From: Prochlorococcus sp. AG-409-G20
GTDB lineage: Bacteria > Cyanobacteriota > Cyanobacteriia > PCC-6307 > Cyanobiaceae
NCBI GenBank assembly: GCA_003215775.1
Contig: QCJW01000003.1
Span: 43,220-107,219, forward strand
Length of the DNA: 64,000 bases
Reading direction: 5' to 3'
The notes beneath the pieces are model-generated. The model searched no databases, had not been told where the DNA came from, and saw nothing but the letters and a program-made list of their open reading frames with translations. The stretch's first letter is position 1; every line of letters starts with the position of its first letter. A program made the position numbers and the translations under genes. This document shows, piece by piece, positions 32,170 to 43,756 of this stretch.

Positions 32170-32416
32170 ACCCGTCTCGACAAATTTTCCCATGATCCAT
32201 AGCCCAGTTAAGTAGGGCTACACGGTTTTTCGAGCCAGTTTTAGTAAACATATTGCTCACATGGTTATCAACGGTTCTTTTACTAATGGTTAACCGTTCA
32301 GCAATCTCCTGATTAGTTAAGCCATCAGCAACCAAGTCAATAATCTCCATTTCCCTTGAGGAAAGGGACATATGAGCTGAATCTGAGAATTCACCAGTGG
32401 CCATGAAATTATTCAT
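32117..32416 (-). CDS. small LuxR/GerE-type HTH regulator, PedR-like
   Basis: LSSREMEIIDLVADGLTNQEIAERLTISKRTVDNHVSNMFTKTGSKNRVALLNWAMDHGKIC; ~99 aa, HTH without receiver domain. Confidence 0.85.
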   Translation of the reverse strand: MNNFMATGEFSDSAHMSLSSREMEIIDLVADGLTNQEIAERLTISKRTVDNHVSNMFTKTGSKNRVALLNWAMDHGKICRDGFNCCSLPDSDQVDSSDL

Positions 32417-32491
32417 AACCTTTCAGCAACATATTAAGCAGACTTAAGGCCCATTGATATCCCATAGTAAGAAGCATACGACTAACTGGAT

Positions 32492-33385
32492 TTGAGGTCA
32501 CGCCTAGAGAGCTCTCTCTCATCAGGAAGAGTAACAATCACAGCGGAGATAATGCCCCCTCGCGGAGCTAATCCTTCCCATGCAATTGCCATGGCTAGAC
32601 GCCTTAAAGGCCTAGTGCATGCCATCAACGTTACTGATGGCAGTAGAGCTGTTATGCGCATGAGTAGCGTTGCAGTTTGCAAACTATTACTAGATACAGG
32701 CTGCGAGCCAGTTCTACAAATGGCATGCAGAGATCGCAACAGAATCGCGCTTCAAGCGGATCTGTTAGGCGCAAATGCTCTTGGAATAAAGAATGTCCTT
32801 TGTTTAACTGGTGACCCTGTCAGAGCAGGAGATCAGCCAAATGCTCGGCCAGTCAATGACTATGAGTCTGTCCAACTTCTCCAACAGGTCAGTGCTCTTA
32901 ATAGAGGCGAAGACCCTTTGTCAGTAGAACTGCCAGATGGACCAACGAACTTCTTCTCAGGAGCCGCTGCCGATCCCAATTGCAAAAGCCTAGATAATCT
33001 CAGACGGCGTTTAGAAAGAAAAAAAGAAGCAGGTGCAAAATTCCTTCAAACTCAAATGGTTATGCAGCCACAAATACTCGAAAAGTTCTGCAATGAAGTA
33101 TCTGGGCCATTGGAATTTCCAGTATTAACCGGAGTGTTCCTCTTGAAATCTGCAAAGAATGCAAATTTTATTAATAAAATGGTCCCTGGAGCTTGTATTC
33201 CTGAAGCAATTATTACCCGCCTTCAAGAAGCCAAGGACCCAGGAGCTGAAGGAGTGGCTATTGCTGCAGAACAAGTAAAAACATTCCTGACCATTAGCCA
33301 AGGAATTCACATCATGGCAATTAAGGCAGAAGAGAAAATACCTGAGATTCTTGATTTAGCTGGAGTTAACTTGCAGCAGCCGTAA
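32492..33385 (+). CDS. metF: methylenetetrahydrofolate reductase
   Basis: TAEIMPPRGANPS, INVTDGSRAVMRMSS, NVLCLTGDP, GAKFLQTQ; TTG start. Confidence 0.88.
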   Translation: MRSRLESSLSSGRVTITAEIMPPRGANPSHAIAMARRLKGLVHAINVTDGSRAVMRMSSVAVCKLLLDTGCEPVLQMACRDRNRIALQADLLGANALGIKNVLCLTGDPVRAGDQPNARPVNDYESVQLLQQVSALNRGEDPLSVELPDGPTNFFSGAAADPNCKSLDNLRRRLERKKEAGAKFLQTQMVMQPQILEKFCNEVSGPLEFPVLTGVFLLKSAKNANFINKMVPGACIPEAIITRLQEAKDPGAEGVAIAAEQVKTFLTISQGIHIMAIKAEEKIPEILDLAGVNLQQP

Positions 33386-34544
33386 GATCTGTTCCAAGCA
33401 ATTCAGCCATAGCCTTTTGCTGTGGAGAAGGCTCTAATAAATCCTGACGTCGTGCATCAGTAATCAACCAATCAAGAGCTGCCTCTTGCAAATCAAGATG
33501 ATTACCATTTTTTCCAACACAATATCTTCCAAAAACTAACTTCTCAACAAGCTGAACCCCTGGACCTATGCGTGAATAATCGAAAATAATAGAGTTATCA
33601 ATAGTTGCACCTTCACAAATACAACAGCTTGGGCCAATCATTGATGGTCCAATTATGGTTGCACCATCTTCAATGCGCGTCATTCCGCCAACATAAATAG
33701 GTCCTTTAACATTAACCTTGTCCCAATTCGCAGCAACATTTAAACCTGTAAAAATACCTGGCCTAACCTGCTTCCCTGGGATCTCAACTTGCCTCACCTC
33801 ACCCTGCAAAACGCTGCGAATTGCTTTCCAGTAATCAGGAACTTTTCCAATATCAACCCATTCAAAATCCATTGGAAGTGCATAAAAAGGCGCCCCAATT
33901 TCAACAAGTTTAGGAAATAAATCTGAGCCTATATCACATGGCTGTCCGGAAGGAATATGTTCAAAAATCTCAGGTTCGAAAAGATAAATACCAGTATTAA
34001 TACAATCACTAAGAGCTTCTTCTATCGAAGGTTTTTCTTGGAAAGCCTTGACTCGATCATCTTCATCAGTAACTACAACTCCATAACTACTAACTTGATC
34101 CTTAGGGACTCGTTTGGTAATCAAGCTAGCCAAAGCTCCTTTTGCTTTATGCCTTTTAACTGCCTCCGAAAGATCTAGATCAATTAATGCATCTCCACAA
34201 AGCACGACAAAAGTATCGTCAAAGAAATTCTGGAAATCCTGAATCTTTTTTAAACCTCCAGCCGATCCCAATGCATCTCCAATCAGTTCACCATCTTCAA
34301 TGCGCCCTTCAAAGCTATAAGCAATCTCTACTCCAAAGCGCTGTCCATCTCGGAAATAATTCTCAATCTCCTCCGCAAGATGCGAAACATTAACCATTAC
34401 CTCCTTAAACCCATGCTCCTTTAGCAGCTCCAAAAGAAACTCCATCACAGGCTTCTGGAGAATAGGGATCATCGGTTTTGGGATCACATGGGTGATCGGC
34501 TGGACACGAGTTCCTTTACCGGCCGCCAGGATCATCGCCTTCAT
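33366..34544 (-). CDS. sugar-phosphate nucleotidyltransferase (mannose-1-P guanylyltransferase/GlmU-like N-terminus with left-handed beta-helix C-terminus)
   Basis: MKAMILAAGKGTRVQPITHVIPKPMIPI; repeated hexapeptide-like C-terminal segment. Confidence 0.9.
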   Translation of the reverse strand: MKAMILAAGKGTRVQPITHVIPKPMIPILQKPVMEFLLELLKEHGFKEVMVNVSHLAEEIENYFRDGQRFGVEIAYSFEGRIEDGELIGDALGSAGGLKKIQDFQNFFDDTFVVLCGDALIDLDLSEAVKRHKAKGALASLITKRVPKDQVSSYGVVVTDEDDRVKAFQEKPSIEEALSDCINTGIYLFEPEIFEHIPSGQPCDIGSDLFPKLVEIGAPFYALPMDFEWVDIGKVPDYWKAIRSVLQGEVRQVEIPGKQVRPGIFTGLNVAANWDKVNVKGPIYVGGMTRIEDGATIIGPSMIGPSCCICEGATIDNSIIFDYSRIGPGVQLVEKLVFGRYCVGKNGNHLDLQEAALDWLITDARRQDLLEPSPQQKAMAELLGTDLTAAAS

Positions 34545-34599
34545 AGGCGTTGTAGGCCTCAGCTAATCAAACAACATAGACGCCTCTGAAGATCTGCTC

Positions 34600-35490
34600 T
34601 CAAGCTGCAGCCGGCGCAGAAGCTGTCACGTTGATTGTTTTTAATGGAATTTGCGCAATTGTCCCTGGTTGAAGTATGCGCTTAATTCGCAGGGGACTAT
34701 AAAGAGATCCAATTTGCTCAAGCTCAATTTTTCCCTGAGAGGATAAAAACAGCAAAGCCCAAAAGACTCCTACTCGATCAGTATCCAATTCAGGATTAGC
34801 AATATTTGCCCAATGCTTCACTAACAAATCAAAATCAATCCAATGAAGCGCCTGCTCCCAAGAATTTAAAAAGACCCCTAACGCAGCTGTAGTCTCAGGC
34901 AATTTTTCCCTATGAGCCAATGCTGAAACCTGGGCAATAGCTTCTTTCTGGCTAAATCGTTTCTGCCTATTCCTTCTGCGGTGTTGGAATTCATCAGATT
35001 CCAATTGCGCTGCAATGGACTCAAGCTGTTCGATCAGCTCGCCAAGTGAAACTGGCCTACGAAGAGGAGGAGGAGCCACTGGACGACGCCACAGATGCCT
35101 TTCTGGCCTTGATGGGAGCACGAAACTCGAATCCAACCAACCCTGCTCAGCAAACTCCATATCAAAATCTTCTTCTATTGGACTATCTACAGGGAAAGTC
35201 TCAACTTCCAATGCTTCTGCTTTTAGGTCTACCAAGACAGATGCTGCAAGAAAAGCCTCGCTACTCTCAGCCAAATCTCTCTCATAGGATCCTCCATGGC
35301 CTCCTACTTGCTTAGAAATGCGTCTAGGAATTTCGATTCGTTGTCTAAGTTGATCCAAAAAGCCATCTATGACAGGAATCACATCAACATCCCAAGGATC
35401 CAACTCGCCCCTCTGAGCTGCATCTTGGAGCAATCGAATTGCTAATCGAGCACCAGCATCTGCTCCTGTTGTGTGCCCAGTGTCTTGCAA
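34600..35490 (-). CDS. scpA: segregation and condensation protein A
   Basis: GELDPWDVDVIPVIDGFLDQL, FLAASVLVDLKAEAL, C-terminal FWALLFLSSQGKIELEQ. Confidence 0.85.
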   Translation of the reverse strand: MQDTGHTTGADAGARLAIRLLQDAAQRGELDPWDVDVIPVIDGFLDQLRQRIEIPRRISKQVGGHGGSYERDLAESSEAFLAASVLVDLKAEALEVETFPVDSPIEEDFDMEFAEQGWLDSSFVLPSRPERHLWRRPVAPPPLRRPVSLGELIEQLESIAAQLESDEFQHRRRNRQKRFSQKEAIAQVSALAHREKLPETTAALGVFLNSWEQALHWIDFDLLVKHWANIANPELDTDRVGVFWALLFLSSQGKIELEQIGSLYSPLRIKRILQPGTIAQIPLKTINVTASAPAAA

Positions 35491-35595
35491 GATAAATATA
35501 ATTCTCTCAACAAGTTATCTAGAGGAGAAGATAAGCGCCACCTTTAACACAAATATCTTCTTACAAAAGATCACCTTTCTTAACTATTAGAGTAC

Positions 35596-35631
35596 AAAAC
35601 CATTTAAATCAGAAATGATTCAAATGGTTTT
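35596..35631 (-). terminator. candidate terminator/3' stem-loop of ndhD
   Basis: AAAACCATTT-A-AATCA-GAAA-TGATT-C-AAATGGTTTT: 10 bp + one mismatch + 5 bp stem, 4-nt loop, immediately after (and touching) the ndhD stop; stem's 3' arm on the minus strand ends GGTTTT. Confidence 0.65.
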
Positions 35632-37283
35632 TAAAATTCTGGAGCAGAAAATAAAGCTGGCGTTAATAATCCTTTTTTCATAATAGATGGAACTGGCCTA
35701 CCAACGCTCTTCATTGCAACTAAATCTCGCTTAACCAAGGCCTCTATAGAAGCACTATAAGTATCTGTCATTAATCTTGGATACAAGCCAATTCCAATTA
35801 TTGGAACCAACAAACATCCAATGATGTAAATCTCTCTCGGCTCAGCATCTACTAGTTTATTTTGAGAAGTCAATTGTACATTTTCCTTACCAAAGAAAAT
35901 TTCCCTTAACATTGATAACAAATAAATAGGCGTCAAGATAACTCCTACGGCAGCTAATGAAGCCATAACAACTCTAAATGGCAATGTGTAAGCCTCATCA
36001 GTGACAAAACCTGCGAAAACCATTAATTCAGAAATAAATCCACTCATCCCTGGCAATGCAAGTGATGCAAGCGAGCAAACTGTCCAAAGTGCAAACATTA
36101 TTCTCATATTTTGCCCAACACCTCCCATCTCATCTAGCTGAAGAGTATGGGTTCTGTCATAAGTAGCTCCTACCAAGAAGAAAAGGCTAGCTCCTATCAA
36201 GCCATGACTAATCATTTGCAACATTGCTCCGCTAGTACCAAGAACACTGAAACTTCCAATTCCAATCAAAACAAAGCCCATATGACTAATAGAGCTATAA
36301 GCAATCTTTCTCTTTAAGTTTCGCTGAGCAAATGAAGTCAAAGCTGCGTAAATAATATTTACCACTCCAAGGACTATTAACAATGGCGCGAAGTAAGTAT
36401 GAGCTTCTGGCAGTAACTGTGCATTAAAACGCAATAAAGCATATCCACCCATCTTTAACAAAATGCCAGCTAAAAGCATATGAACTGGAGCAGTAGCTTC
36501 TCCATGTGCATCGGGCAACCAAGTGTGCAAAGGAACAATTGGAAGCTTTACACCAAAGGCAATTAGCAAGCCTGCATAACAAAGGATTTGAAACCCAGTA
36601 CCAAACGATTTCTCTGCAAGGTTAATAAATTCAAAGTTTGGCTGCCCACCTCCGAAAAAGCCCATGGCTAATGCAGCAAGCAAAATAAACAGTGAACTTC
36701 CAGCTGTATAAATTATGAATTTTGTCGCAGCATATTGTCGCTTTTTACCTCCCCAAATAGCTAGTAATAAATAAACTGGTAAAAGTTCTAGCTCCCAAGC
36801 AAGGAAAAAAAGCAACATATCTTGGACTGCAAAGACAGCAATCTGCCCCCCATCCATTGCAAGAATTAAAAAGAAAAATAACTTAGGCTTGAAAGAAACT
36901 GGCCACGCAGCAAGTACAGCCAATGCAGTAATAAAACTTGTTAGCAAAATCAATGGCATTGAGAGGCCATCAGCACCAACTGCCCAAACCAGACCTAAGT
37001 CAGGTAGCCAATCAACCCTTTCAGCCAACTGAAGTCCTTCCTGTGAAGGTTCATAGCCTTTTAGATATGCAGCAACAGTTATCAAAAATGTTGCTAGTGC
37101 TATTACCAAAGCAAACCATCTCACCTGTTTCCCTTCTCCTTCATCTGGAACGAAGGGGACTATCAAAGCTCCAATGATTGGAAAGAAAATGGAAAGGCTC
37201 AGCCAAGGGAAATCATTCCCTAGCGCATCTACTCCAAGGGTTCCAACAGAGCCAAATGTGGGCAGCAAGCCAATCTCAATCAC
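35631..37283 (-). CDS. ndhD: NAD(P)H-quinone oxidoreductase subunit 4
   Basis: LLAIWGGKKRQYAATKFIIYTAGSSLFIL, VPLHTWLPDAHGEAT, KRKIAYSSISHMGFVLIGI. Confidence 0.97.
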   Translation of the reverse strand: MIEIGLLPTFGSVGTLGVDALGNDFPWLSLSIFFPIIGALIVPFVPDEGEGKQVRWFALVIALATFLITVAAYLKGYEPSQEGLQLAERVDWLPDLGLVWAVGADGLSMPLILLTSFITALAVLAAWPVSFKPKLFFFLILAMDGGQIAVFAVQDMLLFFLAWELELLPVYLLLAIWGGKKRQYAATKFIIYTAGSSLFILLAALAMGFFGGGQPNFEFINLAEKSFGTGFQILCYAGLLIAFGVKLPIVPLHTWLPDAHGEATAPVHMLLAGILLKMGGYALLRFNAQLLPEAHTYFAPLLIVLGVVNIIYAALTSFAQRNLKRKIAYSSISHMGFVLIGIGSFSVLGTSGAMLQMISHGLIGASLFFLVGATYDRTHTLQLDEMGGVGQNMRIMFALWTVCSLASLALPGMSGFISELMVFAGFVTDEAYTLPFRVVMASLAAVGVILTPIYLLSMLREIFFGKENVQLTSQNKLVDAEPREIYIIGCLLVPIIGIGLYPRLMTDTYSASIEALVKRDLVAMKSVGRPVPSIMKKGLLTPALFSAPEF

Positions 37284-37385
37284 AAAATCTATCTAGTGAC
37301 TTGATGGAGTGTAGAAATCCTGAGCAATATGGCAGCCCCTCGATAGGCGTTGACACACAGAAATTCCAACACAGGGTGCCCCAAG

Positions 37386-39413
37386 TCATTGTCCAAGCAC
37401 TCCAAATAAAGCAACTAAAGCTATAACTCCTCCAAAAACAACCAATGCATAAAACTGAGCTCGACCAGTCTCAAAATATTTCAACCCTTCACCACTTCCT
37501 AAAGTAAGAATACCCGTGAGATTAACTACACCATCTACAACCTTTGCATCTACTTCTAAAACTTCGCGGGCAAGTCTGCGACTGCCTTGAACAAAAATCT
37601 TTTCATTAATGTCATCTAAATACCATTTCTTAACAAGAAATGTATTTAGCAATGGAAAACGGCTTGCTATTTGTTTACCCAGGTCAAGTCGCTGAAGGTA
37701 GTAAGCAAAGGTAGCCAAAACAATTCCTGCACTTGAAATCAAGACCGATGCTCCAGCTAACAATAAAAACTCCCCCCAGTCAAAGCTTGTAGCCATTGCA
37801 GCTGCTTCAGCTGGGTCTAACAAAAACCCAAACTTGCTATTCCAAGGGGTACCTAACAAGCCAATGAAAACAGAAGGAACAGCCAAAACAACTAGAGGTA
37901 ATGTCATAGGCCAAGAAGACTCATGAACGCTACCTGATGGATGGCCAATCAATTCTTCTTCTCCTTCTTCTAATGATTTTCCAGAAGCCCTAAGCAAAGA
38001 GGCCTGTAGATCTTTATCATTACCTCTAAATGTTCCCTCAAATGTCAAGAAGTATAGTCTGAACATATAGAAAGCAGTCATTCCAGCAGTTAAGAATCCA
38101 AAGGCCCAAAGTATTGGAAATGTAGAAAAAGCTTGACCGAGAATTTCATCTTTACTCCAAAACCCTGCAAGTGGAGGAATTCCACTAATAGCAATGCATC
38201 CAATAAAAAAAGTTCTTGATGTAATTGGCATTTTCTTTCGAAGTCCCCCCATCAACCTCATATCTTGCGCAAGTATTGGCTCATGCCCTACAACTTCCTC
38301 CATTGCATGAATCACTGAGCCTGAACCAAGGAAAAGCATGGCTTTAAAGAAAGCATGCGTAACCAAATGGAACATACCCGCAACAGGGGCACCACATCCC
38401 ATAGCAAGCATCATGTAACCCAACTGAGAGACCGTGCTATATGCCAGTCCCTTCTTTAAATCCATCTGAGTCAAAGCAATGGATGCACCCAAAAAGCAGG
38501 TAATTGTTCCAACGACTGCAATCACTAGTCCCACAAAAGGGAACTGGCTATAAAGCGGTTCTAATCTCGCAACAAGAAAAATTCCGGCTGCAACCATAGT
38601 GGCTGCATGAATCAAAGCGGAAATTGGAGTTGGACCTTCCATTGCATCTGGAAGCCAGACATGCAATGGGAATTGAGCTGATTTTGCCATTGGCCCCATG
38701 AAAACCAAAAGACATAGTGTTATTGCAGCCCATGCAGGAACAGTCCCTCCTTGAATTGCTACTAAAAGACCATCAGCTATTCCATGGAAATCAAAACTAC
38801 CTGTTGCCCAAAACAAACCAAGAATGCCTAATAACAGGCCAAAATCACCAACTCGATTTACAACAAAAGCTTTCTGAGCTGCATGAGCAGCTCCTTCTCT
38901 GTCATACCAAAATCCAACTAGTAAATAGGAACACATACCGACGAGTTCCCAAAAAACATATATTTCTAACAAATTTGGGCTAATAATTAACCCAAGCATT
39001 GAGCTACTAAAAAGAGCTAAATATGTAAAAAAGCGTACATATCCCTTGTCATGAGCCATATAACCATGTGAATAAATCATCACTAACAAGGCGATTGTAG
39101 TGACCAAAGCAAGCATTACTGCACCTAAAGGATCAACTACATAGCCCATAGGCAATGAAAAGCTTCCAGCACTAGCCCACACAAAAAGATGCTCAACAGG
39201 CAGACCCCCGGAAAGTTGATCAATTAAGACTGCATAACTCAGCACTGTCGCTGCTCCTAGACAGGTGAGCAACCCAATAGCAACAGGCTTTCGCATTCGA
39301 TTGGTAGTGCTATTGAAAGCAATCAATCCCAATCCAGTAGCTATCGCTCCTACTAATGGGAGAACTGGTATTAACCAGGCAATTTCAGCGGCCGAGGGCA
39401 TCCAGTCAAACAA
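37386..39413 (-). CDS. ndhF: NAD(P)H-quinone oxidoreductase subunit 5
   Basis: PLHVWLPDAMEGPTPISALIHAATMVAAGIFL, DLKKGLAYSTVSQLGYMMLA. Confidence 0.97.
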   Translation of the reverse strand: MFDWMPSAAEIAWLIPVLPLVGAIATGLGLIAFNSTTNRMRKPVAIGLLTCLGAATVLSYAVLIDQLSGGLPVEHLFVWASAGSFSLPMGYVVDPLGAVMLALVTTIALLVMIYSHGYMAHDKGYVRFFTYLALFSSSMLGLIISPNLLEIYVFWELVGMCSYLLVGFWYDREGAAHAAQKAFVVNRVGDFGLLLGILGLFWATGSFDFHGIADGLLVAIQGGTVPAWAAITLCLLVFMGPMAKSAQFPLHVWLPDAMEGPTPISALIHAATMVAAGIFLVARLEPLYSQFPFVGLVIAVVGTITCFLGASIALTQMDLKKGLAYSTVSQLGYMMLAMGCGAPVAGMFHLVTHAFFKAMLFLGSGSVIHAMEEVVGHEPILAQDMRLMGGLRKKMPITSRTFFIGCIAISGIPPLAGFWSKDEILGQAFSTFPILWAFGFLTAGMTAFYMFRLYFLTFEGTFRGNDKDLQASLLRASGKSLEEGEEELIGHPSGSVHESSWPMTLPLVVLAVPSVFIGLLGTPWNSKFGFLLDPAEAAAMATSFDWGEFLLLAGASVLISSAGIVLATFAYYLQRLDLGKQIASRFPLLNTFLVKKWYLDDINEKIFVQGSRRLAREVLEVDAKVVDGVVNLTGILTLGSGEGLKYFETGRAQFYALVVFGGVIALVALFGVLGQ

Positions 39414-39442
39414 GACTTCACGGAAAGTGTAATCAGCTCAGG

Positions 39443-40189
39443 TCAGCTAAGCAGTTTTTCAAGTTGAGATGAAAGGAAAAATTTGCTACCCAAGCCAATA
39501 AATCTATGAGACCACCAAAAGAAAGTGACTGCGATAGCAATCCCAAATTGGGACGGCCTAAGGAATTCACTTAAAACTAATTTTTGGCGGCCCTCAATAA
39601 CTGCAAGGAAAGGAATGATAGAAGTTTGTTCTTGTAACTTCTCAAAAGAGCTGCCAAATCTCTCTTTTAATCTTTTATCACCATGCCAAATAGCGAATAC
39701 ATGATGCCCAATAAGGCCTATACAAGTGACGAGCATGAAGCTGCTACCTATCCAAAGTGCATGAGAAAAACACCACAAAATTTGCCCAAAAGCCTGGGGA
39801 TGCCTACAGATGCGAATTATTCCTGTTGCATATAGTCTCACTTCTGGCTTCTTGAAAGCTGGTATTTCTAAAAGGTTATATGTAGCTGGATATAAAAAAA
39901 GAAAACTTATTGCCGTCAAGATCCAAATCAAAGAAATCAAAGCTGAATAACCTTGAAAATTCCAAAGGCGAACTCCGTCATAACGATGAGCAAGAAAATA
40001 ACCAATCAAAATAACTGCGGAAGGGAGGCTTGCAGATACAAAAATCAATCGCCATACCCTTGCCCCCACAAACCGCTCAGCTCGTGATCGTAAAGCAGCT
40101 CCACCACTATGAATAACAGCAAAGCATAAGATCATTACTAGCATGACTAGGCTGCTGTAATGAGTTCCACCTGGCAAGAAATTATCCAC
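39443..40189 (-). CDS. NnrU-family membrane protein (possible Z-ISO-type 15-cis-zeta-carotene isomerase)
   Basis: MLVMILCFAVIHSGGAALRSRAERFVGARVWRLIF ... TGIIRICRHPQAFGQILWCFSHALWIGSSFML; multi-TM with conserved His; close to pds/crtB. Confidence 0.8.
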   Translation of the reverse strand: MDNFLPGGTHYSSLVMLVMILCFAVIHSGGAALRSRAERFVGARVWRLIFVSASLPSAVILIGYFLAHRYDGVRLWNFQGYSALISLIWILTAISFLFLYPATYNLLEIPAFKKPEVRLYATGIIRICRHPQAFGQILWCFSHALWIGSSFMLVTCIGLIGHHVFAIWHGDKRLKERFGSSFEKLQEQTSIIPFLAVIEGRQKLVLSEFLRPSQFGIAIAVTFFWWSHRFIGLGSKFFLSSQLEKLLS

Positions 40190-40274
40190 ATTTAAATTGG
40201 CAATATTTAGAAAACAATGTGGTTGAGGAGTTCTCCGCTTAAAGTTTTTTTGTTGTTGCCCTGATTAGCAAGCA

Positions 40275-41225
40275 ATGGCAGATTTGCCATTCACACTAGA
40301 TCAACTGCGGATACTCCGTGCAATTGTCAATGAAGGCAGCTTCAAAAAAGCTGCTGACAAACTTTATGTAACTCAACCAGCTGTCAGCCTTCAAATTCAA
40401 AATCTTGAGAAACAACTAGAAATTCCAATTTTTGATAGAGGCGGAAGAAAAGCTGAACTCACTGAAGCCGGTCAAATTCTTCTGAATTACTGCGAAAGAA
40501 TTCTCAGTCAATGCCAAGAAGCCTGTAGAGCGTTAGATGACTTGCATAACCTCAAAGGCGGATCCCTGATGATAGGTGCCAGTCAAACAACTGGTACCTA
40601 TTTAATGCCAAGGATGATTGGGCGTTTTCGCAATAAATATCCCGACGTAGCAGTTCAATTACAAGTGCACAGCACTAGGCGCACAGGATGGGGTGTCGCG
40701 AATGGACAAATTGATTTGGGAATAATTGGAGGAGAGCTTCCTCTGGAACTAAATGAATTACTAAACGTAACCCCTTATGCAACAGATGAATTAGCACTAG
40801 TAATTCCAGCAAAACATAAGTTCTCAAACAACCAAAAGCTTCCCAAAGAAGATCTTTACAAACTTGGATTTATTAGTCTTGATTCTCAATCAACTACCAG
40901 AAAGGTGGTTGACAAGCTTCTTGCAAATTCAGGTCTTGAGATTCAACGGTTAAGAATCGAAATGGAACTAAACTCACTGGAAGCAATTAAAAATGCTGTT
41001 CAATCTGGACTTGGAGTCGCATTCCTACCAGTCGTTTCTATCGATAGAGAGCTTGCTGCTGGAACAGTTCAGAAGCTAATCGTAGAAGATATTGAGATTA
41101 TTAGAGAGTTAAAATTAATATCACATCCAACTAGATACCTATCAAAGGCTGCCGAAGCATTTAGAGATGATATTCTTCCGATCTTTGCAAGCAAAGATAG
41201 CCCCATTTACAAAGAAAAAAAATAG
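40275..41225 (+). CDS. rbcR: LysR-family transcriptional regulator, RbcR-like
   Basis: [61 protein letters not shown]. Confidence 0.9.
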   Translation: MADLPFTLDQLRILRAIVNEGSFKKAADKLYVTQPAVSLQIQNLEKQLEIPIFDRGGRKAELTEAGQILLNYCERILSQCQEACRALDDLHNLKGGSLMIGASQTTGTYLMPRMIGRFRNKYPDVAVQLQVHSTRRTGWGVANGQIDLGIIGGELPLELNELLNVTPYATDELALVIPAKHKFSNNQKLPKEDLYKLGFISLDSQSTTRKVVDKLLANSGLEIQRLRIEMELNSLEAIKNAVQSGLGVAFLPVVSIDRELAAGTVQKLIVEDIEIIRELKLISHPTRYLSKAAEAFRDDILPIFASKDSPIYKEKK

Positions 41226-41243
41226 AGGCTAGTAGAAAGTTAT

Positions 41244-41885
41244 TTAGAATTGTATAGCCTCCTGATTCACTCCCACAGCATCTTCAGCCACTCCTTTTGT
41301 TATAAATTTATTCTCATTCACATCTGCCTGATATACACAACGTACTACTGGGTTATCTCTTATTGATCCAATATAAGCAAAGGTATTCATTCTTTGCTTA
41401 CACTCTCGTACATCTTCATTAGTAATTGCTCCTTGCTTCTGAAGCACAGTCCAATTTTCCCTCCTAATAACGCAACCAGGCTGCAAAGCTGGTTGCGTAA
41501 CAAAACTAGTAGATGGATTCAATGTTGTGTACATCTCTACATCAATAACAAAAGCACTGGCACCCCATTGCCTACAGAATTCTGGATCTGGAACAGCCAT
41601 ATCTAATTGCTGCTGACTGGCAATATTGCCCTGGCCACCTTGAGTTGTACTAGTAACTGCACTTCCTATGCCAACGCCAACCACAAGGACACCAGCCAAA
41701 ATCGCAATAGTGCCTGTGTTCAAATTAATTTCACTGCCTCCAGGAGGCTTAGGAGGACCCGTTCGCCTCGAAGATTGATAATCATTCCTTTTTTCAGAAT
41801 ATCGACTTTGATTCGGGCCACCTGCGCCAGGAGCAGGCATCCCTCTGGCTCTATTCGGCCTTCTACCGTAGGGAGATCGACTCAC
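41244..41885 (-). CDS. DUF3172-like membrane-anchored protein
   Basis: Pro/Gly/Arg-rich N-terminus then one TM ([27 protein letters not shown]) and conserved C-terminal domain ([22 protein letters not shown]-like). Confidence 0.8.
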   Translation of the reverse strand: MSRSPYGRRPNRARGMPAPGAGGPNQSRYSEKRNDYQSSRRTGPPKPPGGSEINLNTGTIAILAGVLVVGVGIGSAVTSTTQGGQGNIASQQQLDMAVPDPEFCRQWGASAFVIDVEMYTTLNPSTSFVTQPALQPGCVIRRENWTVLQKQGAITNEDVRECKQRMNTFAYIGSIRDNPVVRCVYQADVNENKFITKGVAEDAVGVNQEAIQF

Positions 41886-42229
41886 AGCAATTCAGGTGTT
41901 CTTGGAAGACCCATGGAATAATTTAAAACTCTGCACTCTGGGTTATAGGAAAGTTCTCCAGACTGAAGCAACTGACGAATAAAACCTTCTAAATCTGAAC
42001 CAATTCGACGCAAAGTGTAATCACTCAAATCTTTCCCAGACTGAGCCTCGACTAAATCGCGAAACTTTTGCCAAACCTTGTCTTTCACTAGATCTGACCA
42101 AATGAACTCATTATCAGGATCCAAGTCTAGAGTCAGGTTGTCTAGATCAGGAACCAACTCATCATCAATTACCTTGGCTGTAAAGATTCGGACGTGTCGA
42201 GTAGTGCTCTTTAAGAGAATATCGCTCAT
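41882..42229 (-). CDS. ndhM: NAD(P)H-quinone oxidoreductase subunit M
   Basis: [14 protein letters not shown]...[53 protein letters not shown]. Confidence 0.95.
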   Translation of the reverse strand: MSDILLKSTTRHVRIFTAKVIDDELVPDLDNLTLDLDPDNEFIWSDLVKDKVWQKFRDLVEAQSGKDLSDYTLRRIGSDLEGFIRQLLQSGELSYNPECRVLNYSMGLPRTPELL

Positions 42230-42320
42230 GAAAGACTGGCTCCTGAATAAATATATTGAACACTACAAGTACTTTAAGAAGGCAGAGGACCGACGCATCA
42301 TTAAAGTTGTCTTCTACTAG

Positions 42321-43736
<1,416 letters not shown>

Positions 43737-43756
43737 AAGTTAGACGCTTAGATGAC

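Noticed and set aside
41607-41921. 104-aa plus ORF antisense to DUF3172/ndhM
   Set aside because: Arg/Ser-rich shadow of the DUF3172 coding strand
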